From JBDSGC01 sp046594105 (GTDB lineage: Bacteria; Acidobacteriota; Thermoanaerobaculia; Gp7-AA8), in assembly GCA_046594105.1 (NCBI GenBank), contig JBKJQB010000309.1, forward strand, positions 1-8,729: 8,729 nt of DNA, given 5' to 3'. Shown in pieces: positions 1-6,809 of the stretch. How positions within the stretch are numbered: position 1 is the first letter of the stretch; every line of letters starts with the position of its first letter. The notes below the pieces were generated by a model that searched no databases, was not told where the DNA came from, and was given only the letters and a program-made list of their open reading frames with translations. A program made the position numbers and the translations under genes.

Positions 1-1201
1 CCGCGCCGACCGACAGCCGGAACCAGCCAGTCTCGTCGCGCAGCCCGAAGGCCTGAAACGGCACGACCGCAAAGCCAGCTTTTTCGAGTAGAAGCCTTCG
101 AATGTGCTCATTCGACTGAATCGCACCGAGCCCGATCAGATCGAACTGGACGGACAAATAGATCGCTCCCTGCGGGACGATGGCGCGGACGGGCAGGCCC
201 TCGCGGCGCATCGCTTCAAAGCCGTCGAACAGAAGGTCCAGTCGCGCGCGAACCTCTCCAATCATCGTTTCGTGGAACGAGGCGATCTCGTCCCCCATCC
301 CCAGATAGCGAGCCACTGCAACCTGCTCCGGCCGAGGGGCCCACGCTCCCAGATGCCCGAGGATGTCGCGCATCCTGGCAGTCACTTCGGGAGGTGCAAC
401 GGTCCAGCCCACGCGAAGACCGGTGGCGGCGAAGGCCTTCGAAATGCCGTCGACGAAAATCGTCCAGCGCTTCGACTCAGGCACCAGTTGCGGCGGTGTG
501 TAGTGGCGGCAGTCTCCGAAGGTGAGGGTCCAGTAGACCTGGTCCCACAAGAGGAACAGGGGACGCTCGCCGCTGCCGGCGCGCCGCTCGTTCTCCTCGA
601 CCACCAGCCGGGCGATGGCCGCAGTCTCGTCGCGCGACATCACGGTGCCCGTCGGGTTGAGCGGCGTGCAGATGCACACCAGCCGCGCCTCGCGGATGTG
701 GGGGCGCAGCAAGTCTGCGGTCGGAAGAAAATTGGTGTCAAGACCGACCGCGATCTCCACCGCCTTCGCGCCCATCAGGTAGGTGTAATGGTTGTTGTTC
801 CATGAGGGGATCGGATACACCACCGAATCGCCAGGATCCACCAAAGCGGCGAACGCGGCGAAGATCAGCGGCCGCGCGCCGCCGGCAATGAGGGTCGACT
901 CCAGCGGGTAGTCCAGCCCCAGCGATTCCGCGTAGTTGCGCACGACAGCTTGCCGCAGCTCCTTCACGCCATCCGAAGGAGGATAGTTCGTCTCACCTGC
1001 CGCCAGCGCGTCGGTGATCAGCTCTTCAAGCTTCCGCGGAATCCGAAACTCTTTCGGAGAAAAGTCTCCGACCGTGAGGTTGCAGATGTCGCGGCCTTTC
1101 TCACAGAGCCCGCGGATCTCTGCAGCGATGCGCAGAATCTCCGATCCGGTCAGCCCTTGGGCGAGGGTGGACAGGGGAGATGGCGAGGCGACGTCGGTCA
1201 T
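1..1201 (-). CDS. Class I/II PLP-dependent aminotransferase (3' end beyond window)
   Basis: A minus-strand reading frame starts at ATG 1201-1199 and stays open to the left edge, giving 400 residues; the missing C-terminus should be short, since family members are about 390-430 aa. It is a fold-type I aminotransferase that would transfer an amino group between an amino acid and a 2-oxo acid through PLP in the cytoplasm. Visible landmarks: NYPPSDG (72-78), PSWNNNHY (132-139, cofactor-stacking aromatic region), NPTG (182-185), WDQVYW (219-224, with the PLP-ring Asp220 and Tyr223), SKAFAATGLR (254-263, Schiff-base Lys255), and FRLSVG (394-399) whose Arg395 matches the substrate carboxylate-binding Arg. 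The substrate cannot be told; aspartate-type is possible. No Shine-Dalgarno sequence precedes the ATG, but a TACAAT box ends 8 nt upstream, so a leaderless transcript is possible. It lies 142 bp downstream of the glycosyltransferase on the same strand, with no terminator I can see between them. Confidence 0.92.
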   Translation of the reverse strand, partial: MTDVASPSPLSTLAQGLTGSEILRIAAEIRGLCEKGRDICNLTVGDFSPKEFRIPRKLEELITDALAAGETNYPPSDGVKELRQAVVRNYAESLGLDYPLESTLIAGGARPLIFAAFAALVDPGDSVVYPIPSWNNNHYTYLMGAKAVEIAVGLDTNFLPTADLLRPHIREARLVCICTPLNPTGTVMSRDETAAIARLVVEENERRAGSGERPLFLLWDQVYWTLTFGDCRHYTPPQLVPESKRWTIFVDGISKAFAATGLRVGWTVAPPEVTARMRDILGHLGAWAPRPEQVAVARYLGMGDEIASFHETMIGEVRARLDLLFDGFEAMRREGLPVRAIVPQGAIYLSVQFDLIGLGAIQSNEHIRRLLLEKAGFAVVPFQAFGLRDETGWFRLSVGA

Positions 1202-1209
1202 GAAGGCCG

Positions 1210-1215
1210 ATTGTA
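1210..1215 (-). promoter_or_regulatory. Candidate -10 box of the aminotransferase gene
   Basis: On the minus strand TACAAT (5 of 6 matches to TATAAT) ends 8 nt before the ATG at 1201. Transcription would begin at or next to the start codon. No convincing -35 box lies at 16-18 bp spacing, so support is limited to this hexamer and the lack of a Shine-Dalgarno sequence. A TTGACG hexamer further upstream (about 1275) is too far away to pair with it. Confidence 0.3.
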
Positions 1216-1343
1216 TGAGATCGCGTGAGGGCCGGCGCGAAACGTTGCCGGAGACCGTCGTGCCATCGTCAAGTTGAGGAGTGTGACGTGGCGACCAATC
1301 ACAGGCCGCACGAACCCGGATCCGAGACACGGTTTGATGTTCA

Positions 1344-2114
1344 TCAATGCTCGCCGACGTCGGATGCGGCCGGACGATAGGCCCGATGAATCCGGAAGAG
1401 ATCTCTCAGGGCGCGGATGAAATCCCGCGACTTGACCTTGGATCCGGCCACGTCACGCCACTGCATGACCGGCAGCTCGTAGATCGCTCTGGCCATGGCA
1501 TCGCGTCCGCGCAGCTGGACGAACCGCGCGATGATCTCCACATCGAAGATCCAGCGGGAGAGGAACGGTTCTGCCAACACCGTGGAAAGAGCCTCGGTCA
1601 CGCGGAAGAGCTTCGCTCCGCACTGTGTGTCGTAGACGGCAAGGCCCAGGCTCGAAGAGATGAGTGTCGCTCCCATCCGGCCGAAGTAGTGGCGTGAGGG
1701 GCGCCGGCTGATCTCCCGTCCGAGCAACCGCACCCGCGCCGCGAACACCATCGCGATCTCCGGTCGCCTCTGCAGCACTTCGAGGAAGGAGTCGAGCTCC
1801 GCCAGCGGGGTGGCCAGATCGGCATCCCAGAAGCCAACGATGTCGGGTCGGCGCTCGATCGCGGCGAGCATTCCCTGCCGTACCGCTTCCGCTTTTCCCT
1901 GGTTCCGAGGCAGGTCGAGCAGATGGATTCCTGCGGGGTCACTGGCGCGCAGGCGTTCCAGCAATGGCAGGGTGCCGTCCCCACTGCCGTCGTTGACGAA
2001 CAGAAACTCCACGTCGGGACGGGTGGCGCGGGAACTCTGAAACGCGCCCTCATCGAGGCGATGCTCCTCATTGAAACAGGGGACGACCAGGACGACCCGC
2101 GGCACGGGCGGCAT
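1344..2114 (-). CDS. Family 2 glycosyltransferase, polyprenyl-phosphate sugar transferase-like
   Basis: 256 aa from ATG 2114-2112. It is a GT-A fold GT2 enzyme most like the dolichyl-phosphate beta-glucosyltransferase/mannosyltransferase group (ALG5/DPM1 type), which moves a sugar from a nucleotide sugar onto a polyprenyl phosphate on the cytoplasmic side of the membrane. Seen in order: VVPCFNEE (10-17), VNDGSGDGT (40-48), DADLATP (97-103, the metal/nucleotide DxD-like motif), TQCGAKLF (163-170) and RWIFDVEI (187-194), the last two typical of this subgroup, then W..VAGSKVK (219-228). It has no hydrophobic C-terminal helices, so it is a soluble or peripheral catalytic module; lipid acceptor and sugar are inferred. 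The frame is open further upstream to a TTG at 2198, but that codon is part of the predicted -35 box. GGAGGG (2135-2130) lies 15 nt from the ATG, longer than usual. It is transcribed away from the hydrolase gene. Confidence 0.87.
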   Translation of the reverse strand: MPPVPRVVLVVPCFNEEHRLDEGAFQSSRATRPDVEFLFVNDGSGDGTLPLLERLRASDPAGIHLLDLPRNQGKAEAVRQGMLAAIERRPDIVGFWDADLATPLAELDSFLEVLQRRPEIAMVFAARVRLLGREISRRPSRHYFGRMGATLISSSLGLAVYDTQCGAKLFRVTEALSTVLAEPFLSRWIFDVEIIARFVQLRGRDAMARAIYELPVMQWRDVAGSKVKSRDFIRALRDLFRIHRAYRPAASDVGEH

Positions 2115-2169
2115 TGTGCGGCGCGGCAACCCTCCGCGCAAGGCCCCCTTCGAACAGAGGGTTGCTGGG

Positions 2170-2198
2170 ATAAGATGGCGGAGTCGCTGACTCGTCAA
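2170..2198 (-). promoter_or_regulatory. Sigma70-type promoter for the glycosyltransferase
   Basis: The minus strand reads TTGACG (2198-2193), a 17-nt spacer, then TCTTAT (2175-2170), giving 5/6 and 4/6 matches to the -35 and -10 consensus at ideal spacing. The predicted transcript start is near 2163, leaving a leader of about 49 nt before ATG 2114. This argues against starting the protein at the upstream TTG. On the opposite strand TAAGAT (2171-2176) could serve as a weak -10 for the divergent hydrolase, but its -35 region (around 2149) is poor. Confidence 0.55.
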
Positions 2199-2212
2199 GA
2201 TGTTGACCAGTC
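2189..2212. promoter_or_regulatory. 24-bp near-perfect palindrome, candidate operator
   Basis: GACTCGTCAA (2189-2198) and TTGACCAGTC (2203-2212) are inverted copies with 9 of 10 positions matching, separated by GATG. The left arm contains the glycosyltransferase -35 hexamer on the minus strand, and the right arm offers TTGACC on the plus strand. A third TTGACG lies at 2231-2236, directly before the hydrolase ATG. Position and symmetry suggest binding of a dimeric regulator between two divergent genes. The regulator is not in the window and its family cannot be told from the site. Confidence 0.4.
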
Positions 2213-2236
2213 ATCACACTGACTAACGAGTTGACG

Positions 2237-2848
2237 ATGGAACTGCACACGGTGGTTGTCCCCGTCCACGGCCGTTTCCTGGTCCATTCCGGGCCTTCCG
2301 AACGCTTGCTGATCGGGTTTCACGGATACGCCGAAAACGCGGAGGGAAGCCTCGCCCAGCTCGCGCAGATCCCGGGAATCGCCGACTGGACGGTCGTGGC
2401 GGTCCAGGCCCTGCACCCCTTCTATCAGTCCCGAACCGGTGAGGTGGTGGCCAGCTGGATGACCAGCCAGGATCGCGATCTGGCCATCGAAGAGAACTTG
2501 AACTATGTGCGCCTGGTCATCGCCAGCCTGCCACCTGCGTCGACGGTCGTGTTCCTCGGCTTTTCGCAGGGTGCGGCCATGGCCTACCGCGCCGCTGCGG
2601 CAACGTCCGGCGTCAGCGGAGTCATCGCTCTCGCCGGCGACGTACCGCCCGACGTCCTCGGGCCCTTGCCCCCGGTCCTGATCGGGCGCGGCGATGGCGA
2701 TCCCTGGTACACGCGGGAAAAGCTCGAGCAAGACTTGAGGTTTCTGGAGGGCCGCGCCGAGGTTCGAACTTGCGAGTTCGCCGGGGTCCATGAGTGGACC
2801 GAGCCTTTCCGAGAAGCAGCCGCGAACTTTCTTCGATCCTTGATCTGA
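2237..2848 (+). CDS. Alpha/beta hydrolase, phospholipase/carboxylesterase-like
   Basis: 203 aa from ATG 2237. It is a compact serine esterase of the phospholipase/carboxylesterase type (about 200-230 aa), cytoplasmic, with no signal peptide. Seen: the oxyanion-region strand LLIGFHGY (24-31), the nucleophile elbow GFSQGAAM (108-115) with Ser110, the acid strand GRGDGDPWYT (150-159) with Asp155 (or Asp153) as catalytic acid, and GVHEW (183-187) with His185. The triad is therefore complete and activity is expected; the ester substrate is unknown. A TTG two codons upstream (2231) is in frame, but only a weak GAG (2228-2230) is spaced for initiation and it favours the ATG. It is divergent from the glycosyltransferase, and uvrC follows after 57 bp without a visible terminator, so the two may be cotranscribed. 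Confidence 0.88.
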   Translation: MELHTVVVPVHGRFLVHSGPSERLLIGFHGYAENAEGSLAQLAQIPGIADWTVVAVQALHPFYQSRTGEVVASWMTSQDRDLAIEENLNYVRLVIASLPPASTVVFLGFSQGAAMAYRAAAATSGVSGVIALAGDVPPDVLGPLPPVLIGRGDGDPWYTREKLEQDLRFLEGRAEVRTCEFAGVHEWTEPFREAAANFLRSLI

Positions 2849-2905
2849 CTCTCAATCTCTCAGGCAGGATGACTTTCTCCCGCCTCCTTGTTCTGGTGCC
2901 CTCCC

Positions 2906-4729
2906 ATGTCGGAAACGCGACACGAACGATTGAAGGCGCGGCTCAAGGAGCTGCCCGAGCGCCCTGGCGTCTATCTTCACAAGAACGCCGAGGGGGAAGT
3001 CATCTACGTGGGGAAGGCGAGGAACCTTCGCAGCCGGGTCAACTCCTATCTGGTCGGTAAGGGAGCGCGAGACACCAAGACCATGACGCTGGTCAACGAG
3101 ATCGACACCATCGATTTCGTGACCACCAACAACGAGCTGGAAGCCATCCTCCTCGAGAACAACCTCATCAAGGCCAATCAGCCTCGCTACAACATCCTGC
3201 TGCGGGACGATAAGAGCTATCCCTATCTCAAAGTCACGATGTCCGAGGACTTTCCGCGGGTGGTGTTCACGCGCCGAGTGGATCGAAAGAAGGGCGATCT
3301 CTTTTACGGTCCCTTCTTTGCCGGAACGGCGCGCCGGCTGCTGAAGCTGGTCGGCGACCAGTTCAAGCTCAGGAGCTGTGATCTCGAGATCGTCGACGGC
3401 CGGAGCGCCCTCCCCAGACCCTGTCTCTATTACGACATGCATCAGTGCCTCGGTCCGTGTGTGGTCGGGCTGACCACGCGGGACCGTTACGTCGAGATGG
3501 TGGATGACGTCGTGCTCTTTCTCGGAGGCAAGACTCGCGAACTGCAGGATCGCCTCACCAGAAGGATGTACGGCGCGGCGGAGGCCGAGCAGTACGAACT
3601 GGCTACCTACTATCGCGACTTGATCCGCACGGTCGAACGAGTGCAGGCGGAACAACAGGTGGCCTCCGCCGTGGACGAGGACATGGATGTGTGGGGACTG
3701 CACGAAGCGGGAGGGGACGTCGCCGTCCAGCTTTTCGTGATCCGGAACGGCAACATCGTCGACCGGCGCGAGCTGTTCTGGGAAAAAGTGGGCGACTACA
3801 GTGCTGGTCATTTCCTCGGCGAAGTCCTTCAACGCTACTACCAGGACAACCTGTTCATCCCTCCCGAAGTCCTCATTCCGCTGGAGTTGGAAGAGGTGGC
3901 CCTCATCGGAGACTGGCTGTCGCAGAACGCGAAGCGCAAAGTCAGCCTGCGTGTTCCGCAGCGGGGCAGGGGAGTTGATCGCGTCGACCTGGCGAACCGC
4001 AACGCGCACCTGTCGCACGAGTCGCGATTCCGGAAAGCGCAGCAGGACCGCCTGCAGATCGCTGCACAAAGACTTGGGCAACTGCTCGGCTACGACCGGC
4101 AGATCGATCGCATCGAATCGTTCGATATCTCCAACATCCAGGGAACCGACTCGGTGGCCGGCATGGTGGTGATCGATCACGGAAAGTTCGACAAGAAGCA
4201 CTACCGCGTCTTCAACATCAAGACGGTGGAGGGAGCGGACGACTTCCGGTCGATGGCCGAGGCCGTCGATCGCCGGTATCGCCGGATCATCGAAGAGGGA
4301 AAGCCCCTGCCGGACATGATTCTGATCGACGGCGGCCGCGGGCAGCTGAACGCGGCGCTGGCGGCGCTCAACAAGCTGGGGATCGACGAGATCCCCATCG
4401 CCGGGCTGGCCAAGCGGGAAGAGGAGATTTACGTGCCCGGCCGCGAGGAACCGATCCGGCTGGAGCGCCGCGACCCGGCGTTGCAACTTCTCCAGATGAC
4501 CCGCGACGAAACCCACCGCTTCTCCGTTTCCTCGCACCGGCGGCGGCGATCGAAGCGCATGCTCCACAGCGCGCTGGACGACTTGAAGGGGATCGGAGAC
4601 AAGCGCCGGCGTTTGCTGATCGAACGCTTCGGCAGTATGTCGGGAGTTCGTCAGGCCTCCGCTCAGGATCTGATCAATGTGCTCGGGCCCAAAGTGGGTC
4701 AGTCGCTGTTCAACGACCTGCACCCCTGA
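2906..4729 (+). CDS. uvrC: UvrABC system protein C, excinuclease subunit UvrC
   Basis: 607 aa from ATG 2906, close to the 610 aa of the E. coli protein. UvrC makes both incisions around a DNA lesion in the UvrB-DNA complex. Domains seen: the GIY-YIG nuclease for the 3' cut (about 18-95; GVY 21-23, YVG 34-36, Arg42, Glu79); four cysteines Cys158, Cys173, Cys181 and Cys185, matching those reported to hold a [4Fe-4S] cluster in E. coli UvrC; the UVR motif that contacts UvrB (about 210-245); the RNase H-like domain for the 5' cut with FDISN (Asp407), EGADDF (Asp445/446), LIDGG (Asp475) and DETHRF (His537); and the C-terminal helix-hairpin-helix DNA-binding region (about 555-605, LKGIGDKR). All catalytic positions are intact. 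A TTG 18 nt upstream (2888) is in frame but has no better ribosome site; neither start has a strong Shine-Dalgarno sequence. Confidence 0.98.
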   Translation: MSETRHERLKARLKELPERPGVYLHKNAEGEVIYVGKARNLRSRVNSYLVGKGARDTKTMTLVNEIDTIDFVTTNNELEAILLENNLIKANQPRYNILLRDDKSYPYLKVTMSEDFPRVVFTRRVDRKKGDLFYGPFFAGTARRLLKLVGDQFKLRSCDLEIVDGRSALPRPCLYYDMHQCLGPCVVGLTTRDRYVEMVDDVVLFLGGKTRELQDRLTRRMYGAAEAEQYELATYYRDLIRTVERVQAEQQVASAVDEDMDVWGLHEAGGDVAVQLFVIRNGNIVDRRELFWEKVGDYSAGHFLGEVLQRYYQDNLFIPPEVLIPLELEEVALIGDWLSQNAKRKVSLRVPQRGRGVDRVDLANRNAHLSHESRFRKAQQDRLQIAAQRLGQLLGYDRQIDRIESFDISNIQGTDSVAGMVVIDHGKFDKKHYRVFNIKTVEGADDFRSMAEAVDRRYRRIIEEGKPLPDMILIDGGRGQLNAALAALNKLGIDEIPIAGLAKREEEIYVPGREEPIRLERRDPALQLLQMTRDETHRFSVSSHRRRRSKRMLHSALDDLKGIGDKRRRLLIERFGSMSGVRQASAQDLINVLGPKVGQSLFNDLHP

Positions 4730-4788
4730 ACGATGCAAAGCGAACGAGACTGCGTGTCGTGGGAACTCGCGCGCTCATCGGCGCGTTT

Positions 4789-4817
4789 CTCTCGATCACG
4801 CGTGCGATAATCGAGAG
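4789..4817. promoter_or_regulatory. Nested inverted repeats over the DUF4388 operon promoter
   Basis: CTCTCGAT (4789-4796) and ATCGAGAG (4810-4817) are perfect 8-bp inverted repeats 13 bp apart. Between them lies a second perfect palindrome, CACGCGTG (4797-4804). The right arm overlaps the last two bases of the GATAAT -10 box and the probable transcription start. No T-run follows, which makes a uvrC terminator unlikely, so a repressor-type operator is the simpler reading (inference). Confidence 0.4.
4803..4811 (+). promoter_or_regulatory. Extended -10 promoter for the DUF4388/DUF4126/NYN operon
   Basis: TGCGATAAT (4803-4811) matches the extended -10 form TGnTATAAT with one mismatch. The -35 region at 17-bp spacing (GCGTTT, 4783-4788) is poor, as is common for extended -10 promoters. 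Transcription would start near 4818, just before the leader-peptide ATG (4822) and about 63 nt before the main ATG (4881). It lies in the 150-bp gap after uvrC, the only sizeable gap before the three-gene cluster. Confidence 0.5.
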
Positions 4818-4821
4818 CTTC

Positions 4822-4884
4822 ATGACGCGAACGCAAATTGATCCCATCGCACCAGCCGCAGCGATGGAAAGGGTGGGGGCATGA
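4822..4884 (+). CDS. Candidate 20-residue leader peptide
   Basis: A short frame from ATG 4822 encodes MTRTQIDPIA followed by PAAAMERVGA and stops at TGA 4882-4884. The stop overlaps the start of the next gene as ATGA, the same arrangement found at the two following junctions of this operon. GAGAG (4813-4817) sits 4 nt before its ATG, and the predicted transcript start is only a few bases upstream. An internal ATG (4864) would give a six-residue version. The peptide has no run of one amino acid that would suggest attenuation. It could couple translation into the DUF4388 gene or be a chance frame; conservation has not been tested. Confidence 0.35.
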   Translation: MTRTQIDPIAPAAAMERVGA

Positions 4885-6809
4885 GTTTCGAAGGGGAAAT
4901 CGGCGAGATCGATCTGGTTCAGCGACTCGTCGATCTTGGCCGTGACCGTTTCACCGGTGCCATCCGGTTTGAGAACGACGGCATCATCAAGATCGTCTAC
5001 TTCAAGGGGGGAGACATCCTCTCGGCGAGCACGAACGATCGTGGCGACAGCATTGACGAGATCCTGTTCCGGGCCGGCAAGGTGACCCGTGAGCACATCA
5101 AGCAGGCGCTGGCCAAGCGCAAGGAAACGGAGACGCTGGGCGACGCCTTGCTCGGCCTTGGCTTCATCACCCGCAAGGAGCTGACCTGGGCCCGCCGCGT
5201 TCAGGTCATCGGCATCATCCGCTCCACCCTGACCTGGAAGGCCGGATCGTGGACCATCGTCGATAACTATCTGCCCAAGCGCGAAGAGGGAACGGTCTTC
5301 CCCCTTCCCCAGATCATTCTCGAATTGATCGTGACCGATCAGGACCGCCCGAAGTTTGAGCGGGCCATGGAGAGCGGAACTTCGGTCTTCCATCGCGTGG
5401 ATGGATTCGACGAGTCGTTTCTTCGCCTCGGGCTCAACGAGGATGCGGAAGCGATCACGGCCCATCTCGATGGGATCCGAAGCGCAGCGGACGTGGCCAG
5501 CGCCTCGGGAAAAGATATTTTCAACGTCTACAAACTGCTCGAAGCTCTGCGCGTGCTGGGACTTCTCGAGCGTGTCGGAGAGCGGGAGAGCGTGACTCCG
5601 GAAATCGGACTGGCCACGGGTACTTCGCCGCTGGCTTCTTCGGGCATCGATAATCCCGGCTTCAATCTCCACGAAGAGCCGGCGCCGGTGCGCGCTCTCG
5701 AGGAGGATTCAGCCCCCATGCCCACCTGGGACATGGATGAGGAGCCCGCACCTGCGCTGACGATTCCTCCCGTCCGATCTCAATGGGACGAGCCGGAAAA
5801 GATGGCTGGGCCCGCGGCCGGTGCCGCGCTTTCCCCGGAGCCGCAATGGGGCTTTGACGAAGCACAGATCGAGGCGGCGCGCCGCGTGGCCGTTCCGGTT
5901 CGAGCGGGAGCCACGGCGGGAATCGACAAAACAAAACTGCGCCGGCAATCGCCGCCAGCACGTCCCATGCGCGCGATCGGAGGCATTGTGGCGCTCCTCC
6001 TCCTGGTCGTAGGCGGGTGGGCCGGATGGATCTGGTGGCAGGCTCGTCAACGCACTTCTCCAGCCGCTACTGCCGCCGCCGCGCCCCCGCCGGTACGCCG
6101 GCAACTTCCGCCGGCCATCGCCACGACGTCCGCGGCCTCGACAGGAGTTGCGGATCCCTCGGGGACGTCGCCTCGACCGTCGGGAACGTCATCGGGCATG
6201 GGTGGCGGTGCGGCGAGCGCAACGAATGCACCGGTAGGCTCGATGGTGGCCACGGGAACCTCTCCTTCCAGCGAGAAGAGGAGCGTCGCTGCACCGCCGA
6301 TCACCGCCAACACGCTTCCTACGGCGCGCAAGCCGGAAGCCTCCACCGGCCTCCGCTCAGTTTCCAATCCAGCGAAGACGATTCCGCCTGCACCGACTCA
6401 ACCGAAAAAAGTGGCGGCCATCGACACGCCGCGCGTGGATCGAACCAGTACAGGCGGAGCGACCATCACCAACGGTGGCATCACCAACGGTGGATCAGCT
6501 CCTGTGGCCTCAGGGAATGCTTCCGATCTGCAGAGGAAATACGAGTCCATGGGGCGCGACTTTCGCGCGAGCGCAGAAGGCAATTTCACCTACCAGATTG
6601 AGCTTGTGTGTGAAACCGCTTCTGTAACGAGAGCGCTGGGCAACGGGGGTGCGCGAGTGTGGTTCGTGCCCACAACCTTCCATGGACGCTCCTGCTACCG
6701 GATTTTCTGGGGCCGCTTTGACACGAATGAGGCCGCTCTGGCCGCGACGCGATCCATCCCTGCCGGGCTCAAGGGCTCGGCGCCAGTGGTCATCCGGATT
6801 CCACGATGA
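4881..6809 (+). CDS. DUF4388 - transmembrane - SPOR-like domain protein
   Basis: 642 aa from ATG 4881, preceded by a purine-rich ribosome site (GGAAAGGGTGGGGG). The N-terminus (about 1-150) looks like DUF4388, a PATAN-related module found in signalling proteins; FTGAIRFEN (24-32) and VYFKGGDILSA (39-49) are typical, followed by a helical LGDALLGLGFITRKEL-type segment (86-101). Residues 185-235 resemble a winged-helix-like tail (LDGIRSAADVA, LLEALRVLGLLERV). A Pro/Glu-rich linker with two EEPAP motifs (265-269, 287-291) leads to one membrane helix (about 366-386) preceded by Arg-rich residues, predicting N-in, C-out topology. A Pro/Ser/Thr/Gly/Ala-rich spacer (390-545) follows. The C-terminal 75 residues (YQIELV 571-576, CYRIFWGRF 605-613, EAALAATR 617-624) fit the beta-alpha-beta-beta-alpha-beta pattern of SPOR peptidoglycan-binding domains, with Cys577 and Cys605 able to form a disulfide. 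A role linking the cytoplasm to the cell wall or division is inferred only. Confidence 0.85.
   Translation: MSFEGEIGEIDLVQRLVDLGRDRFTGAIRFENDGIIKIVYFKGGDILSASTNDRGDSIDEILFRAGKVTREHIKQALAKRKETETLGDALLGLGFITRKELTWARRVQVIGIIRSTLTWKAGSWTIVDNYLPKREEGTVFPLPQIILELIVTDQDRPKFERAMESGTSVFHRVDGFDESFLRLGLNEDAEAITAHLDGIRSAADVASASGKDIFNVYKLLEALRVLGLLERVGERESVTPEIGLATGTSPLASSGIDNPGFNLHEEPAPVRALEEDSAPMPTWDMDEEPAPALTIPPVRSQWDEPEKMAGPAAGAALSPEPQWGFDEAQIEAARRVAVPVRAGATAGIDKTKLRRQSPPARPMRAIGGIVALLLLVVGGWAGWIWWQARQRTSPAATAAAAPPPVRRQLPPAIATTSAASTGVADPSGTSPRPSGTSSGMGGGAASATNAPVGSMVATGTSPSSEKRSVAAPPITANTLPTARKPEASTGLRSVSNPAKTIPPAPTQPKKVAAIDTPRVDRTSTGGATITNGGITNGGSAPVASGNASDLQRKYESMGRDFRASAEGNFTYQIELVCETASVTRALGNGGARVWFVPTTFHGRSCYRIFWGRFDTNEAALAATRSIPAGLKGSAPVVIRIPR
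6464..6493 (+). repeat. Two tandem 15-bp repeats in the DUF4388 gene
   Basis: CATCACCAACGGTGG occurs twice back to back (6464-6478, 6479-6493). It is in frame (15 bp) and encodes two ITNGG units (529-533 and 534-538) in the low-complexity spacer before the SPOR-like domain. Copy number could change by slippage without breaking the frame. Confidence 0.9.

Noticed and set aside
104..805. A 233-codon plus-strand open frame at the left end
   Set aside because: It is the complement of the aminotransferase, whose motifs (NPTG, SKAFAATGLR) are on the minus strand; the plus frame is Arg/His-rich with no domain.
2115..2198. A 28-residue longer glycosyltransferase starting at TTG 2198
   Set aside because: That TTG is part of the predicted -35 hexamer, the extra residues match nothing in GT2 enzymes, and the family strand VVLVVPCFNEE begins right after the internal ATG at 2114.
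2852..4738. A 628-codon open frame on the minus strand opposite uvrC
   Set aside because: It lies wholly antisense to an unmistakable UvrC. Its translation has no recognisable domain and the His/Asp/Val/Gln-rich composition expected of a complement of GC-rich coding sequence.
4767..4817. A uvrC intrinsic terminator in the gap after the stop codon
   Set aside because: CGCGC/GCGCG (near 4768-4785) is short with a broken T-tract, and the CTCTCGAT/ATCGAGAG repeat has a 13-nt loop and no T-run; the latter fits a promoter operator better.
4710..5672. A 320-codon minus-strand open frame opposite the DUF4388 region
   Set aside because: The plus frame has recognisable DUF4388 sequence and a good ribosome site; the minus frame is an antisense by-product.
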